Shown: positions 10,940-23,000, counted from the first letter of the stretch. The stretch: 64,000 nt of DNA from Bos javanicus (GCF_032452875.1 NC_083868.1:102792537-102856536); one strand, 5' to 3'. Numbers and translations: made by a program. The notes: a model not told the origin generated them from the letters alone.

Positions 10940-13190
10940 GATCAGATCAGATCAGATCAGAGCAGTCGCTCAGTCGTGTCTGACTCTTTGCAACCCCACG
11001 AATCCCAGCACGCCAGGCCTCCCTGTCCATCACCAACTCCTGGAGTTCACTGAGACTCATGTCCATTGACTCAGTGATGCCATCCAGCCATCTCATACTC
11101 TGTTGTCCCCTTCTCCTCCTGCCCCCAATCCCTCCCAGCATCAGAGTCTTTTCCAATGAGTCAACTCTTCACATGAGGTGGCCAAAGTACTGGAGTTTCA
11201 GCTTTCGCATCATTCCTTCCAAAGAAATCCCAGGGCTGATCTCCTTCAGATTGGACTGGGTGGATCTCCTTGAAGTCCAAGGGACTCTCAAGAGTCTTCT
11301 CCAACACCACAGTTCAAAAGCATCAATTCTTCAGTGCTCAGCCTTCTTCTCAGTGCAACTCTCACATCCATACATGACCACAGGAAAAACCATAGCCTTG
11401 ACTGGACGAACCTTTGTTGGCAAAGTAATGTCTCTGCTTTTGAATATGCATTCTAGGTTGGTCATGACTTTCCTTCCAAGGAGTAAGCGTCTTTTAGTTT
11501 CATGCATGCAGTCACCATCTGCAGTGATTTTGGAGCCCCCCAAAATAAAGTCTGACACTGTTTCCACTGTTTCCCCATCTATTTCCCATGAAGTGATGGG
11601 ACCGGATGCCATGATCTTCGTTTTCTGAATGTTGAGCTTTAAGCCAACTTTTTCACTTTCCACTTTCACTTTCATCAAGAGGCTTTTGTGTTCCTCTTCA
11701 CTTTCTGCCAGAAGGGTGGTGTCATCTGCATATCTGAGGTTATTGATATTTCTCCTGGCAATCTTGATTCCAGCTTGTGTTTCTTCCAGTCCAGCGTTTC
11801 TCATGATGTCCTCTGCATATAAGTTAAATTAACAGGGTAACAATATACAGCCTTGACGTACTCCTTTTCCTATTTGGAACCAGTCTGTTGTTCCATGTCC
11901 GGTTCTAACTGTTGCTTCCTGACCTGCATACACATTTCTCAAGAGGCAGATCAGGTGGTCTGGTATTCCCATCTCTTTCAGAATTTTCCACAGTTTATTG
12001 TGATTGACACAGTCAAAAGCTTTGGCATAGTCAATAAAGCAGAAATAGATGTTTTTCTGGAACTCTCTTGCTTTTTCGATGATCCAGCAGATGTTGGCAA
12101 TTTGATCTCTGGTTCCTATGCCTTTTCTAAAACCAGCTTGAACATCAGGAAGTTCACGGTTCACATATTGCTGAAGCTTGGCTTGGGGAATTTTGAGCAT
12201 TACTTTACTAGCGTGTGAGATGAGTGCAATTGTGCCGTAGTTGGAGCATTCTTTGCCATTGCCTTTCTTTGGGATTGGAATGAAAACTGAACTTTTCTAG
12301 TCCTGTGGCCACTGCTGAGTTTTCCAAATTTGCTGGCATATTGAGTGCAGCACTTTCAGAGCATCATCTTTCAGGATTTGGATTAGCTCAACTGGAATTC
12401 CATCACCTCCACTAGCTTTGCTTGTAGTGATGCTTCCTAAGGCACACCTGACTTCACATTCAAGGATGTCTGGCTCTAGGTCAGTGATCACACCATCGTG
12501 ATTATCTGGGTCATGAAGATCTTTTTGTACAGTTCTTCTGTGTATTCTTGCCATCTCTTCTTAATATCTTCTGCTTCTGTTAGGTCCATATCATTTCTGT
12601 CCTTTATCGAGCTCATCTTTGCATGAAATATTCCTTTGGTATCTCTGATTTTCTTGAAGAGATCCCTAGTCTTTCTCATTCTGTTGTTTTCCTCTATTTC
12701 TTTGCGTTGATCGCTGAAGAAGGCTTTCTTTTCTCTTCTTGCTATTCTTTGGAACTCTGCATTCAGATGTTTATATCTTTCCTTTTCTCCTTTACTTTTC
12801 ACTTCTCTTCTTTTCACAGCTATTTGTAAGGTCTCCCCAGACGGCCATTTTGCTTTTTTGCATTTCTTTTCTATGGGAATGGTCTTAATCCCTGTCTCCT
12901 GTACAATGTCACGAACTTCAGTCCATAGTTCATCAGGCTCTCTATCTATCAGATCTAGTCCCTTAAATCTATTTCTCACTTCCACTGTATAATCATAAGG
13001 GATTTGATTTAGGTCATACCTGAATGGTCTAGTGGTTTTCCCTACTTTCTTCAATTTAAGTCTGAATTTGGCAATCAGGAGTTCATGGTCTGAGCCACAG
13101 TCAGCTCCTGGCCTTGTTTTTGCTGACTGTATAGAGCTTCTCCATCTTTGGCTGCAAAGAATATAATCAATCTGATTTCAGTGTTGACCA
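10940..13190 (-). mobile_element. BovB LINE, 2.25 kb, 5'-truncated
   Basis: Minus-strand BovB from the (gatca)n tail at 10940 to the end of the endonuclease domain near 13190. Candidate target duplications tctgttgt lie at 10932-10939 and 13191-13198. BovB is an RTE-type LINE whose ORF2 encodes an AP-type endonuclease and a reverse transcriptase; here most of the endonuclease is missing through 5' truncation. Confidence 0.95.
11331..13100 (-). pseudogene. BovB ORF2: endonuclease end plus reverse transcriptase, broken
   Basis: Read on the minus strand from 13100. The last endonuclease motif (Ser-Asp-His) is at 13085-13093. The linker and start of the RT follow as frames 13054-12488 and 12554-12297. 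The fingers/palm with FIDYAKAFDCV lies in 12200-11829, and the catalytic box Tyr-Ala-Asp-Asp is intact at 11732-11721 in frame 11804-11331. At least three frameshifts or stops separate the pieces (near 12500, 12230 and 11815), so no enzyme can be made although both catalytic aspartates of the box survive. About 85-90% of the encoded residues look conserved against the other copies here. Confidence 0.88.
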
Positions 13191-13310
13191 TCTGTTGTTA
13201 TAGTTTAATATATATGCTACCTGTCCCCTATCCCATAGACACTGGCCTTAGGAAATCTGAGGAGCATCTCCTCAACACAGATTGGAAAGGGGTAAAAGAA
13301 AGAATGTGTG

Positions 13311-13430
13311 AGATTTCTTTGGTCTTCCAGTGGTTAAGACTCTGGGTTTCCAATGGAAGGACTTCAGGTTCAATACCTGGCTGAAAAACTATGATCCTAC
13401 ATGCCACGTGGAATCACCAAAAAAAAGAAA
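13311..13430 (+). mobile_element. CHR-type SINE
   Basis: Plus-strand head 'ggtcttccagtggttaagac', body 'ggttcaatacctgg', and a tail 'ccaaaaaaaagaaaaaag'. Short form lacking the extended 3' part of the 43.3 kb copy. Confidence 0.8.
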
Positions 13431-13576
13431 AAAGAATAAACAGGAATGTGTTATCATAACATTCTTCTGGTCCTTACAAGGAATGATAGTAGCCCTAGAG
13501 AATTAAAACAAAAACAAAAAACATTGCTATGAAAACTCAGGAGTTTTTACTACCCAATGATGTAAGTATTAAGCTG

Positions 13577-13705
13577 CTGCTGCTTGTAAGTCACTTCAGT
13601 CGTGTCCGACTCTCTGCGACTCCATAGATGGCAGCCCACCAGACACCCCTCTCCCTGGGATTCTCCAGGCAAGAGTACTGGAGTGGGTTGCCATTGCCTT
13701 TTCTG
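13577..13705 (-). mobile_element. BovA monomer with CAG/CTG tail
   Basis: Reverse complement of one BovA unit with a short (ctg)n start. Perfect 11 bp target duplications gtattaagctg at 13566-13576 and 13706-13716 prove that it moved as a monomer and is not a broken dimer. Confidence 0.88.
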
Positions 13706-13716
13706 GTATTAAGCTG

Positions 13717-15037
13717 ATTTACCACTAAAATAATGGAAGAAATCGCTGATACCACTCTCTGTTCTGTCTCCTTTCTGTCTATGATTCATTCATTCATCCC
13801 TTTTGATTTTCTGTGTGAAATGCATTGCAACTTTAGATAAAGTTCAGATACTATGATCCTTTTCATTGAAATGAAGTCACCCAAACTGTTTGCCTTCTCT
13901 GAAAAATTATGGACTAAGAATTCTTGATTCTCCCCTTACTGTTAGAAAACAACAGATTCATTTGTAATGTGGTATAAGTAAGGAAGAAGTGAAAAGGAGG
14001 TCAATTGTTTGTTTTCCCATGAATAACTTGTCATATTATTAAAATCAGTTGCTCGATTAGTAATTTCATATCTGGAAGTATTTGAGTACAATGGCAGTAG
14101 AGACAATTCTTAACTATCCAAGAACACAAATGGCTAAATACCAAAATAGAGACTTCTCTCACTCATCTCTTCCTTCTGGAATCCCCCAAGTGGGATTAAC
14201 TATAAAAGTTCTTGTTCACATCACACTCAGAAGTTTCCTCTTTTCAAAAATAGAAAAAAAAATATAAAGCATATAAAATATTTTTTTATTAGTTGATGTT
14301 TCCACTGAACTGATCACTGTTCAGCTCCAGAAAAATGAAATTCACTCTGGCTAGTTAAAGCACAAAGGATCTATTACAGATATTAAATTGCTTATAGAGT
14401 TAATGTGGAGGTGAAGGAAGATGGCAGACTAAGCTTTTACTGATGATTTCAAAAGCACCATAGAACTTGGTTACCAGGGGAATGACAAGTTTCTTCCACA
14501 GTCATAAAGTAGTTATATTAGCAAATATCCCAAATCAAAAAGTTCACCCAAGAAATGCAAACACTCATAAGACTGAGTCTACCAACAGAAGCTGCAGAAG
14601 TATAAGGCTCTTGCATACAATATCTTGCACAACTACATCTAGTTAATAAAAATAAAGCATATTCATCTAGATGTAAACAAATTCAGGAAATGCAATTTTG
14701 AGCTTTTCATATTTTGCAGTATGTGCTTTTCACTAGAATGAATGGATGCTCATTGCTATACACCACCTTGCCTATCAGGCCACTACATATTCTTCTATAA
14801 CTTGTATCCACATTTAAACTTTCAGATTAGAACTATAGCAACAGAACATGTTACCATTCAACACAGTGCAGTGATGTTCCATACAAATGAAAAACCCTCT
14901 ATCCCAAAAGAGATGACCCAACATTCCAGCAGTTACTGAACCCATTTATGGATGATATTATTCTCTTATAGTTAAGTCAATATTCCCCCTTTATATCCTG
15001 TACCTTATGAATCAAATTAAAAAAATTATAATGTACG
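13717..15037. other. unique AT-rich DNA
   Basis: No gene recognised. A short stretch near 14335-14400 (aaattcactctggctagtt) resembles an old interspersed repeat I cannot name. Confidence 0.4.
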
Positions 15038-15108
15038 GCAAAAACCACTACAATATTGTAATTAACCTCCAATTAAAATAAATGAATTTAAAAATTAAAA
15101 AAATATTC
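15038..15108 (+). mobile_element. L1 3' terminus fragment
   Basis: The segment 'cactacaatattgtaatta' followed by 'cctccaattaaaataaatg' and an A-rich run matches the last bases of ruminant L1 3' UTRs. It precedes, rather than follows, the rest of an L1 3' UTR. Confidence 0.6.
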
Positions 15109-15117
15109 ATCACTAAA

Positions 15118-15370
15118 ACTGCATATTGCATAAAGTCTTGAAACATATACATTACTATATATAAAATAGATAGCCAGTGGGTGTTTGATGTATGATGGAG
15201 GAAACCCAAAGCCAGTGCTCTATGACAACCTAGAGGGATGGGATGGGGAGGGAGGTGGGTGGCGTTCCATGAGGGAGGGGACATATGCATACCTAATGCT
15301 GATTCATGTTGATGTATGGCAAAATCCATCACAGTAATCACAGTATTTTAAAGTAATAATCCTCTTACCA
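15118..15370 (+). mobile_element. ruminant L1 3' UTR fragment
   Basis: Contains the G-rich 'gagggatgggatggggaggg' tract and 'tgattcatgttgatgtatgg' of the ruminant L1 3' UTR on the plus strand, followed by diverged terminal sequence. No ORF2 codons. Confidence 0.72.
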
Positions 15371-15371
15371 A

Positions 15372-17716
15372 AAAGAGAGAGAAGGAAATGAGAACTTGGA
15401 TAGATAGACAGAGATAGATAGATAGATAGAAGAAAGAATGATGATAAATGACAGATGGAATAATATAAATAGCTAGTAAAAGCCTTGTTTCTGCAGCATG
15501 CCATGAGGTTGTGGATAGTATTAATGATTTTTTTCTTTTACCCACATAGTTCATGCATCCTTTGCCTTTGGTAAAATCTCAGATTCCTCAAATGAGGTAT
15601 AGCAGGGATCTAGTCCTGAATAATTCATGCATTTGGAAGTTCTATTATTGAATCATTATAGTGTAACATTAATTTTCCTCAAGAAACTTGGTAGTTGAAA
15701 CCACTTTGAAGGATCCCAGACATACTCATTCATGCTACCATTGCCTAAGGGCCTCTTGAGACTTTGGATCAATCCTCTCAGCATCAAAGTAAAGCTCTAT
15801 TCGTTCTGGAGGGGACTCAAATTGGTCAGATGTAATCTTTAATTTTAAATTTCCATGGAATCATCACTGTGTCTCCCTTTGTAGGCCTCTAAGCTAGTAG
15901 AGGTTAAAAACTGGAAGACAGGAAGCAAATATTTCCCTAATAAGTCATTTAATATAATTGTGGGAGTTGCCATTCCTGGTTGCACTCCATGCTTTTAGAC
16001 TCTGTGTTTTCTACAAGAAAAATGACAAACTAACAATCTTTTCCTACACTCCCCCTCCACAGAAACATTTCCCTCCCACAGATACCCATATAACTGACTC
16101 ATATCATCCTTCAAACCTTACCATCGAATGTAGTTTTCTTCAGGCAAACTTCACTAACTTCCTACATTTGGGAGAGGTGATGTCCCATTGAATACCATAG
16201 CATCATGTCCTTCCACATCATATCTCCATACTATAATAACCTTACATTCAAAATTTATGTCTCATTATACTTTTTGCTATAAGGGTAATGGGACAGGTGT
16301 TTGTCATGTTCATAATTAGAAATCTGAACTTGATGCAACATTTATAATACTGAATATTTTTAAAATCAAAAGCATGTAAAGTTAGTATTCATGTTCATGA
16401 AGGATGAACACGTGGTCATCATGTATGACAGTGTTTGGCTTCAAGTCAAAAAATCTCAAAAGTAAGATTTCATTAAAAACAGCACTTTCACATTATGATA
16501 TTAATGGAGTTTTTCAGGTAAACTTTGATTGACAATTCAGGCAATCAGTGACTGGGATGGTTATCTGTTTAATAACAGTGCTTTAAGGCAGAGAAACACC
16601 CACACTGGAACAGAGTACCCAGGCATGAAAATAGATGTCTCTTCCCTTTTTTCATAAAGTAACTTCCAGCAAATATCAAAATAAAATAAAACCCAAGAAT
16701 CCTCAGGTCTTATCAAGATTCATAAAGAGATTTTGACTTATTGAGAAAACTTTTATTTTAACTTATTGCTTTCTTTACATAAGGGGTTTGGATTATGAAA
16801 AAAGTTTGAGACTAAATGCTAAACATGTAGAAAGCTCAAGTTGTCCAAGTTATATTGAAATTAAAAGGTGAATGGGAATGATTTTCAATAGGTCTTGCTC
16901 TGATAACTTTCATAAAAGTTTTAGACAGCTTGAATGTCATTTGAGGAAAAGTAACAGATTAGAAGTACTAGAGGGATTTGATATAAGTTTCTATCCATTT
17001 CTTAGAATTAAAACAATGCTTAAATTCTGTTTCCAGGTCTGTCAAGCAGAACAAGTAAATTTTATCTACTAAGTGCCTGCATAAAAAAAAGGGATACTAG
17101 TAAAGCATGAAAATAAAAATCAATGTGTGTAAACTTGAAAAGATTATTCAATAAAACCAAATGGATATTTCTACAAGATTCACAATTGTATATGCTATCA
17201 TTTATAACTGCAAATTAATTTATAACTGCATTTTAAAGTCATAATAAAAGGATTTACTAATTATAGTAATGGAGATTAAGAGTACTATTTTACTATTTTT
17301 TTTCTAGAGTAGAATTTATCTTGTGCCAGAGAGCAATTTTTCAAAGACTAATCCATATTTGATATCATGGACATCTATATTAAATTAGGATCAAAACTAA
17401 AATGCTCTGTGTAAGCATTCAAATATATTATCAAAGAGGTATTAACCTTTGTTCTTCCATGGTTTGAGCTTTGGATGCAAAGGCAAATCCTATGCATAAG
17501 ACTACAATAGTTAATATGTCATTTTTGGCACTAAACAATTTAGTGCTAAGAAGATGGAAGATATTCATGTTAAAAAAGAACCATACTATTATTCTTACAG
17601 CAAAAAACAGAAAAAGAAAGCAAGACATCTTTTTTTAAATATGTACTCATGTTTATGGCTAGATTATATATTGTACTAATTTTGGAAGTGATAGAAACAC
17701 TAGAGTAAAATTCCTC
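15372..17716. other. unique AT-rich DNA with GATA repeats
   Basis: A GATA-type microsatellite (gatagatagacagagatagatagatagatag) spans about 15399-15430. No gene or other repeat is recognised in the rest. Confidence 0.5.
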
Positions 17717-17925
17717 AATGTGTGCATATGTATGTGCCTGCTGAGTCCTGTCTGACTGTTGTAACTCCATAGACAGTAGCCCTCTGTCCATAGAATTTTC
17801 CAGGCAAGAATACTGCAATGTGTTGCCATTTTTTCCTCCAAGCAATCTTCCTGACTCAGGGCTAGAACCTGCATTTTCTTCACTGGCAGGTAGATTCTTT
17901 ACTACTGAGCCACCTGGGCTGACCC
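17717..17925 (-). mobile_element. Bov-tA SINE
   Basis: Reverse complement Bov-tA: body (ccaggcaagaatactgcaat) and tRNA-like head (ttctttactactgagccacc) are present; moderately diverged. Confidence 0.85.
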
Positions 17926-18419
17926 TCCTCTATATGTGTTGTATGTAATTCAGGGGTCAGAAGGAAATCTATAAAATTCAGTTGAAAAGCATAACAACTA
18001 TGCTACAGCTCAGTTCAATTGCTTAGCCATGTCTGACTCTTTGTGATCCCATGGACTGCAGCACGCCAGGCCTCCCTGTCCATCACCAACTCCTAGAGTT
18101 TATTCAAACTCATGTCCATTGAGTCAGTCATGCCATCAACTCTCTATCATCCCTTGCTCCTCCTGCCTTCAATCTTTCCCAGCATCAGGGTCTTTACACA
18201 TCAATCAGTTCTTCACATCAGGTGGCCAAAGTATTGGAGTTTCAGCTTCAACATCAGTTCTTCCAATGAATATTCCAGACTGGCATCCTTAGGATGGACT
18301 GGTTGGATCTTCTTGCAGTCTTGTGGAGACTCCCAACAGACTCAACAAGGGACTCTCAAGAGTCTTCTCCAACATCACAGTTCAAAAGCATAGATTCTTC
18401 AGCTCTCAGCTTTCTTTAT

Positions 18420-19700
18420 AGTCCAACTCTCACAGCCATACATGACTGCTGGAAAAACCATAGCCTTGACTAGATGGGCCTTTGTTGGCAAAGTAATTTC
18501 TTGGCTTTTTAATATGCTGTCTAGGTTGGTCATAACTTTTCTTCCAAGGAGCAGGCGTTTTTTAATTTCATGACTTCAGTCACCATTTGCAGTGATTTTG
18601 GAGCACAAAAAAATAAAGTCTATCACTGTTTCCACTGTTTCCCCATATATTTGCCATGAAGTAATGGGACCAGAAGCCATGATCTTCGTTTTCTGAATGT
18701 TGAGCTTTAAGCCAACTTTTTCACTCTCTTCTTTCCTTTCATCAAGAGGCTCTTTAGTTCTTCTTCACTTTATGCCGTAAGGGTGGTGCCATCTGCATAT
18801 CTGAGGTTATTGATATTTCTCCTGGCAATCTTGGGTCCAGCTTGTGCTTCATCCAGCCCAGCATTTCTCATGATGTACTCTGCTGCTGCTGCTGCTGCTA
18901 AGTCGCTTCACTCATGTCTGACTCTGTGCAACCACATAGATGGCAGCCCACCAGGCTCCCCCATCCCTGGGATTCTCCAGGCAAGAATACTGGAGTGGGT
19001 TGCCATCTCCTTCTCCAGTGCATGAAAAGTGAAAGTGAAGTCACTCAGTTGTGTCTGACTCCTAACGACCCCATGGACTGCAGCCTACCAGGCTCCTCCA
19101 TCCATGGGATTTGCCAGGCAAAAGTACTGGAGTGGGTTGCCCTTGCCTTCTCCAGATGTACTCTGCATATAAGTTAAATAAGCAGGGTAACAATATACAG
19201 CCTTGATGTATTCCTTTTCCTATTTGGAACCAGTCTGTTATTCCATATCCAATTCTAATTGTTGCTTCCTGACCTGCATATAGATTTCTCAGGAGATAGG
19301 TAAGGTGGTCTGGTATTCCCATCTCTTGAAGAATTTTCCAGTTTGTGATGATCCACACAGTCAAAGGCTTTGGTATAGTCAATAAAGCATAAATAGATGT
19401 TTTTTCTGGAACTCTCTTGCTTTTTCAAAGATCCAGTGGATGTTGGCAATTTGATCTATGGTTCCTCTGCCTTTTCTAAATCCAGCTTGAACATCTGGAA
19501 GTTCGCGGTTCACGTACTGCTGAAGCCTGGCTTGGAGAATTTTGAGCATTACTTTACTAGCGTGTGAGATGAGTGCAATTGTGCGGTAGTTTGAGCATTC
19601 TTTGGCATTGCCTTTTTTGGGATTGAAATTAAAACTGACCATTTCCAGTCCTGTGGCCACTGCTGAGTTTTCCAAATTTGCTGACACATGAGTGCAGCAC
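18420..19700 (-). pseudogene. BovB ORF2 remnant with altered catalytic box
   Basis: The reverse-transcriptase portion is readable only in short frames on the minus strand (19714-19379, 19449-19255, 19382-19062, the last running into the SINE). The catalytic box at 18799-18788 reads Tyr-Ala-Asp-Gly: the second aspartate has become glycine (GAC to GGC). With many indels as well, the copy is dead and looks older than those at 11 and 28 kb. Confidence 0.8.
18884..19154 (-). mobile_element. Bov-A2 SINE nested in BovB
   Basis: Reverse-complement dimer with the (ctg)n tail at 18881-18899. The perfect 12 bp duplication gatgtactctgc, from BovB, lies at 18872-18883 and 19155-19166. Confidence 0.95.
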
Positions 19701-19802
19701 TTTAACGACATCATCCTTTAGGCTTTGATTTTGTTTGTAGTGATGCTTCCTAAGGCCCACTTGACTTCACATTCCAGGATGTCTGGCTCTAGATGAGTGA
19801 TC

Positions 19803-19806
19803 ATAC
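19803..19806. repeat. provirus target duplication, left copy
   Basis: The bases atac directly precede the TG of the 5' LTR and recur at 25051-25054 after the CA of the 3' LTR. A 4 bp duplication is typical of gammaretrovirus integration. Confidence 0.88.
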
Positions 19807-20214
19807 TGTTAGGTAGTTAGAATAGGAAAAAGGAGTCCGGAATGGCGGTGGCTAAAAGACAGGGAAGGGAAAAGCCCACGAAAATAGAACAAAGGAAGGT
19901 CCGAGGACTGGAGTGCGAACCTCAGGTAGAACAAACAGCAATCCTGGCTAGCCTAATTTACATAGGGCAGGCCCAGGGGCAGGAGAAAAAAAATGTAAAA
20001 GAAGAGCCAAAGGGTTGGAGGTCACTCTCTCTGTCTCTCTTTCTCTCTCTTCTATTCACGTCTTTTGTGTCAGCATGCCCTCATGCCTTGAGGATGTATT
20101 TTCCTTTATTTTCTAAATAAGCTGAGCTGTAACATGGAGCTGTGACACTGGTCCATGGCTTCAAATTTTCGTTGTGATGAGACAGAACCGAGGAAATTAC
20201 GCACTCCCCTGACA
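19807..20214 (+). repeat. 5' LTR
   Basis: 408 bp from tgttaggtag to cccctgaca. It carries a CT-rich tract at 20028-20052. The TATA-like site of the 3' LTR is here TGTAAAAGA (19994-20002), and the poly(A) signal is AATAAG (20116-20121). Both are single-base decays relative to the 3' LTR, so this copy is probably a weak promoter. Confidence 0.93.
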
Positions 20215-22097
20215 TCTATGGTGCCATGGCTCTGATTTAACCTGTATGAAACAAACTCAGCGCAGCCCCCCAAGGAGGAGACCAAGTACACCAGGAGCCT
20301 AGCTGGGTGAAAACTCCCGTGGTGGAAGCTGAAGGCAAAGAAAACTTAGCTCATAGGGAAGTGACAAGAGGCCCAGCATGCTGGGAAACTGGGACAGCAA
20401 AAAATGAACTCAGCAGAAAGCTCACGTGGCTCTGTTTCAGATTCCAGAAGACCTCTGGTTACAGTAGGAGGTACTCGCTTCTACGGCTGGAGGGACATAT
20501 GCCTAACAAAACCTTAATTCCTTCACAATCTCTCATTTCTTCTTTCCTTGAACCTCCCATGAAAAGGTGAGCCACAACGGGTGCAATTGAAGGTCTCTAG
20601 AGAGGCTACTCCTCAATATGTGTCAAAGGCTCCACTATCTGCTGAGCCCTAATAGCTATTACCCAAGCTGTTGGGGGTTCTTCTGTCATTAATCTTTGTG
20701 CCAAGGATCAGGCCAATGAAAACTGTGAGCACAGGCCAGGTATTTAGCAGATTTTTCAGCTGGTTATGAAGGAGATTCCTTGGCACATTTTTCCCACTGC
20801 TTTTTTCTCTCTTCCTCCAGCTCCTCTCTCCCGGGACTTGAGCCCATCCAAAACCCATGATGTCTGGCTTCAGGACCTAATGAAGCTCAGGCTCTGATGC
20901 CTCATTGCAAAAATTCAGTTAGAGACACAGTGATAGGTCAGAGGTGGATTTGTTCAGATTCAGCGAGAAGCACACTCTCCACAGGATGTGGGCCATAACA
21001 GAGGGCAAGTGCTTTCTCATGGAATGTGGTGTGGCTAGTTTTTTCGAGCTGGGTGAATTCATATACTAATGAGTGGGAGGATCATCCCAACCATTGGGGA
21101 ACCACCCACTCCTCAGTCTTTTGACAGTGCCTTGGAACTGTCCTGCCACCTGGGTGTATCATTTAGCTTGCAGATTGGGGATCAAGGTTTAGTTGAATTT
21201 GACTTGTCACCTTGGACCCATTTAATTTTAATCAGTTTATGTCATGCCCTTGTGCTATGTCATTCTGTCAAAAGCTGTGCCCTTCCTTCTTCCCTCCTCT
21301 TTCATGCTGTTTTCCTGAGCCCCATGAGGGCCCACAATGTTGCCTCTAGAATCTTCTGGAGGAATAACCAGAAAATAGCTGACCCTTGGGAGTGAAATAC
21401 TGTATAGTATTCAATCCCTCTAGATATTCAGGCCTTCGTCTTCCATGTTTCCTACAACATGTGCAACATCAGCATCTCACAGTGAACCCTCTAGGGTGGG
21501 AGACAGGCACACAATGCCTACTAGAAGTCCATCTGTTGGCATCCCTTCAAAGGTAATTGGGCTTCCAGGGATGTTTGCCACTTTGGGAGTTCACCCCTGT
21601 AGGCCATTTGGACCCAAACCCTTTCCACTCTTCTCCTAAAGTTACACACATACCCCAGGATAAAGTCTGCACTTTATTCTTATGGAACATCTGGGATGTT
21701 GCCTCTTATCAATTTGTTTTTAAGCCAATTACTAACTCCTATAACCAGGACCCTGCCCCCTTGTAGGCAAGTTGCTCTATCCCGCCTATTATTAAAATAC
21801 TCTACTGCCTCTAACAGGACCAAATAACCCACTCCCTTGTCATTACTTCTGTTATCACCTAAAGTGGGTCCATGACAATGAAATGTTTACCATTGGAAAC
21901 ACCCTAAACTACTCTTATAGAGGACTAGGGGAGGAAATCAGTGACTTACACTCCTTTAGAGCAATAAGAGGATAAGGCTTATGGTTGCTTCACCAGATTC
22001 TCTGTCTCAGGGCACAGGCTTAGATCGCTTTACACCATGATACCTATTCCCATCTGTGGTGAACAAACTGGCAATGAGTTAAGATTACAACCCCTTA
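20215..22097 (+). other. provirus leader and degraded 5' gag
   Basis: Begins just after the LTR. A possible primer-binding site starts at 20219 with tggtgccatgg: the first seven bases fit a tRNA-Phe 3' end, but the rest does not, so the primer is undecided. AAGGTGAG at 20564-20571 looks like a splice donor, as expected in a leader. Downstream, only short broken frames occur; matrix is not identifiable. The 3' edge reads Pro-Thr-Gln-Tyr-Trp, which fits the start of a gammaretroviral capsid. Confidence 0.6.
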
Positions 22098-22428
22098 ATC
22101 CTACCCAGTACTGGTCATGCTGGAGGCCTTGGGGACACACAACGCCAGCCCGGGGGTCCCAGGAGGCCGACTAGCCCTGACCTGCCTAGGGATCTGGTCC
22201 TTGAAAGGTTGTCATGCCTCAACCTGCTCAGGGATCCACCAGTCCAAGGGTCCCAGGAGGTCATCACGCCTCGACCTGCCCAGGGACACAATTCTCAGGA
22301 GACTGACCTGCCTCGACCTTCCCTGGGGACTCAATCTCCAGGAGGCTAACATGTCTCAGCCTACCTGGGGATATGCACCCTGACCTGGGGACGCCCAGCT
22401 CTCAGGTTGCAACAGTACTGGGTAGGAT
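22098..22428 (+). repeat. 16 bp inverted repeat enclosing a ~45 bp minisatellite inside gag
   Basis: The bases at 22098-22113 (atcctacccagtactg) are the exact reverse complement of 22413-22428. Between about 22158 and 22381 lie roughly five imperfect units of 43-47 bp, each with a 'caggagg ... acctgcc ... aggga' pattern. GC content is well above the surroundings. The left arm is capsid-start coding sequence; capsid resumes only after the right arm, so the block replaces part of capsid. Confidence 0.8.
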
Positions 22429-22465
22429 AAGCTTCAGAAAGACTCACCCCTAAGGAAGTCCACCC

Positions 22466-23000
22466 ATGGAAATAGAAGGAAGACTGTTACTTGTGGGACT
22501 GTGCCTAGTCTCAGCAATAACTCAGGAACCCAATGAGAACCCCACTGCCTTTCTGGAAAGGCTAAAAGAGGACTCCCAAGAGTTTACCAATATGGACTTA
22601 AATTGTTATGAGGGACAGGTGATTTTAAAGGACAAATTCCTGTCCCAATGTGCATCAGAATTCAGGATAAAGTTACAACAGCTACAGCAGCACGACTGTG
22701 CTGCCTCTTTAGATGAGATGGTCCAGACAGCCACAAATACCTTTTATAACAGAGAAAAGGAGAGGGAGGCCAAGGTCCAAGAGAGGAAGAAAAGGAAAGA
22801 GACAAGGCATGCCCAATGCTGGCTGCCCTCCAGCGAAGCTCTATGGCAAACCCCAAGTCTTTGAAGGACAAGACATGAGGCAAATGTATAATCTATAGAC
22901 AGGCAGGGAATAGGGCTAAGGAGTGTCCAAACCATGACAAGTCTCCTAAAATGGCTTGCTACAAATACCATTAATTGCGACATTGGTCAGCACTCTGCCC
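22466..23000 (+). pseudogene. ERV gag: capsid C-terminal part and nucleocapsid
   Basis: An open frame of 132 codons (22466-22864) carries the gammaretroviral capsid end: a 'Thr-Gln-x-Pro-Asn-Glu' start, then ALA-less AFLERLKE, and a charged Arg/Glu/Lys-rich helix at the end. A single zinc knuckle follows at 22957-22998: Cys at 22957, Tyr in place of the second Cys at 22966, an in-frame stop at 22972, His at 22981 and Cys at 22996. The knuckle cannot bind zinc as it stands. Upstream capsid is missing. Confidence 0.82.

Noticed and set aside
20565..20571. functional splice donor
   Set aside because: AG|GTGAG fits a retroviral leader but a seven-base motif is common by chance and no acceptor could be tied to it; mentioned only within the leader entry.
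22117..22383. 88-codon Pro/Leu-rich protein
   Set aside because: The frame follows the ~45 bp tandem repeats inside gag; repetitive codons explain its openness.
22466..22864. co-opted (domesticated) gag gene
   Set aside because: Only part of capsid is present, the zinc knuckle is broken and the upstream part is missing; no sign of a maintained full protein.
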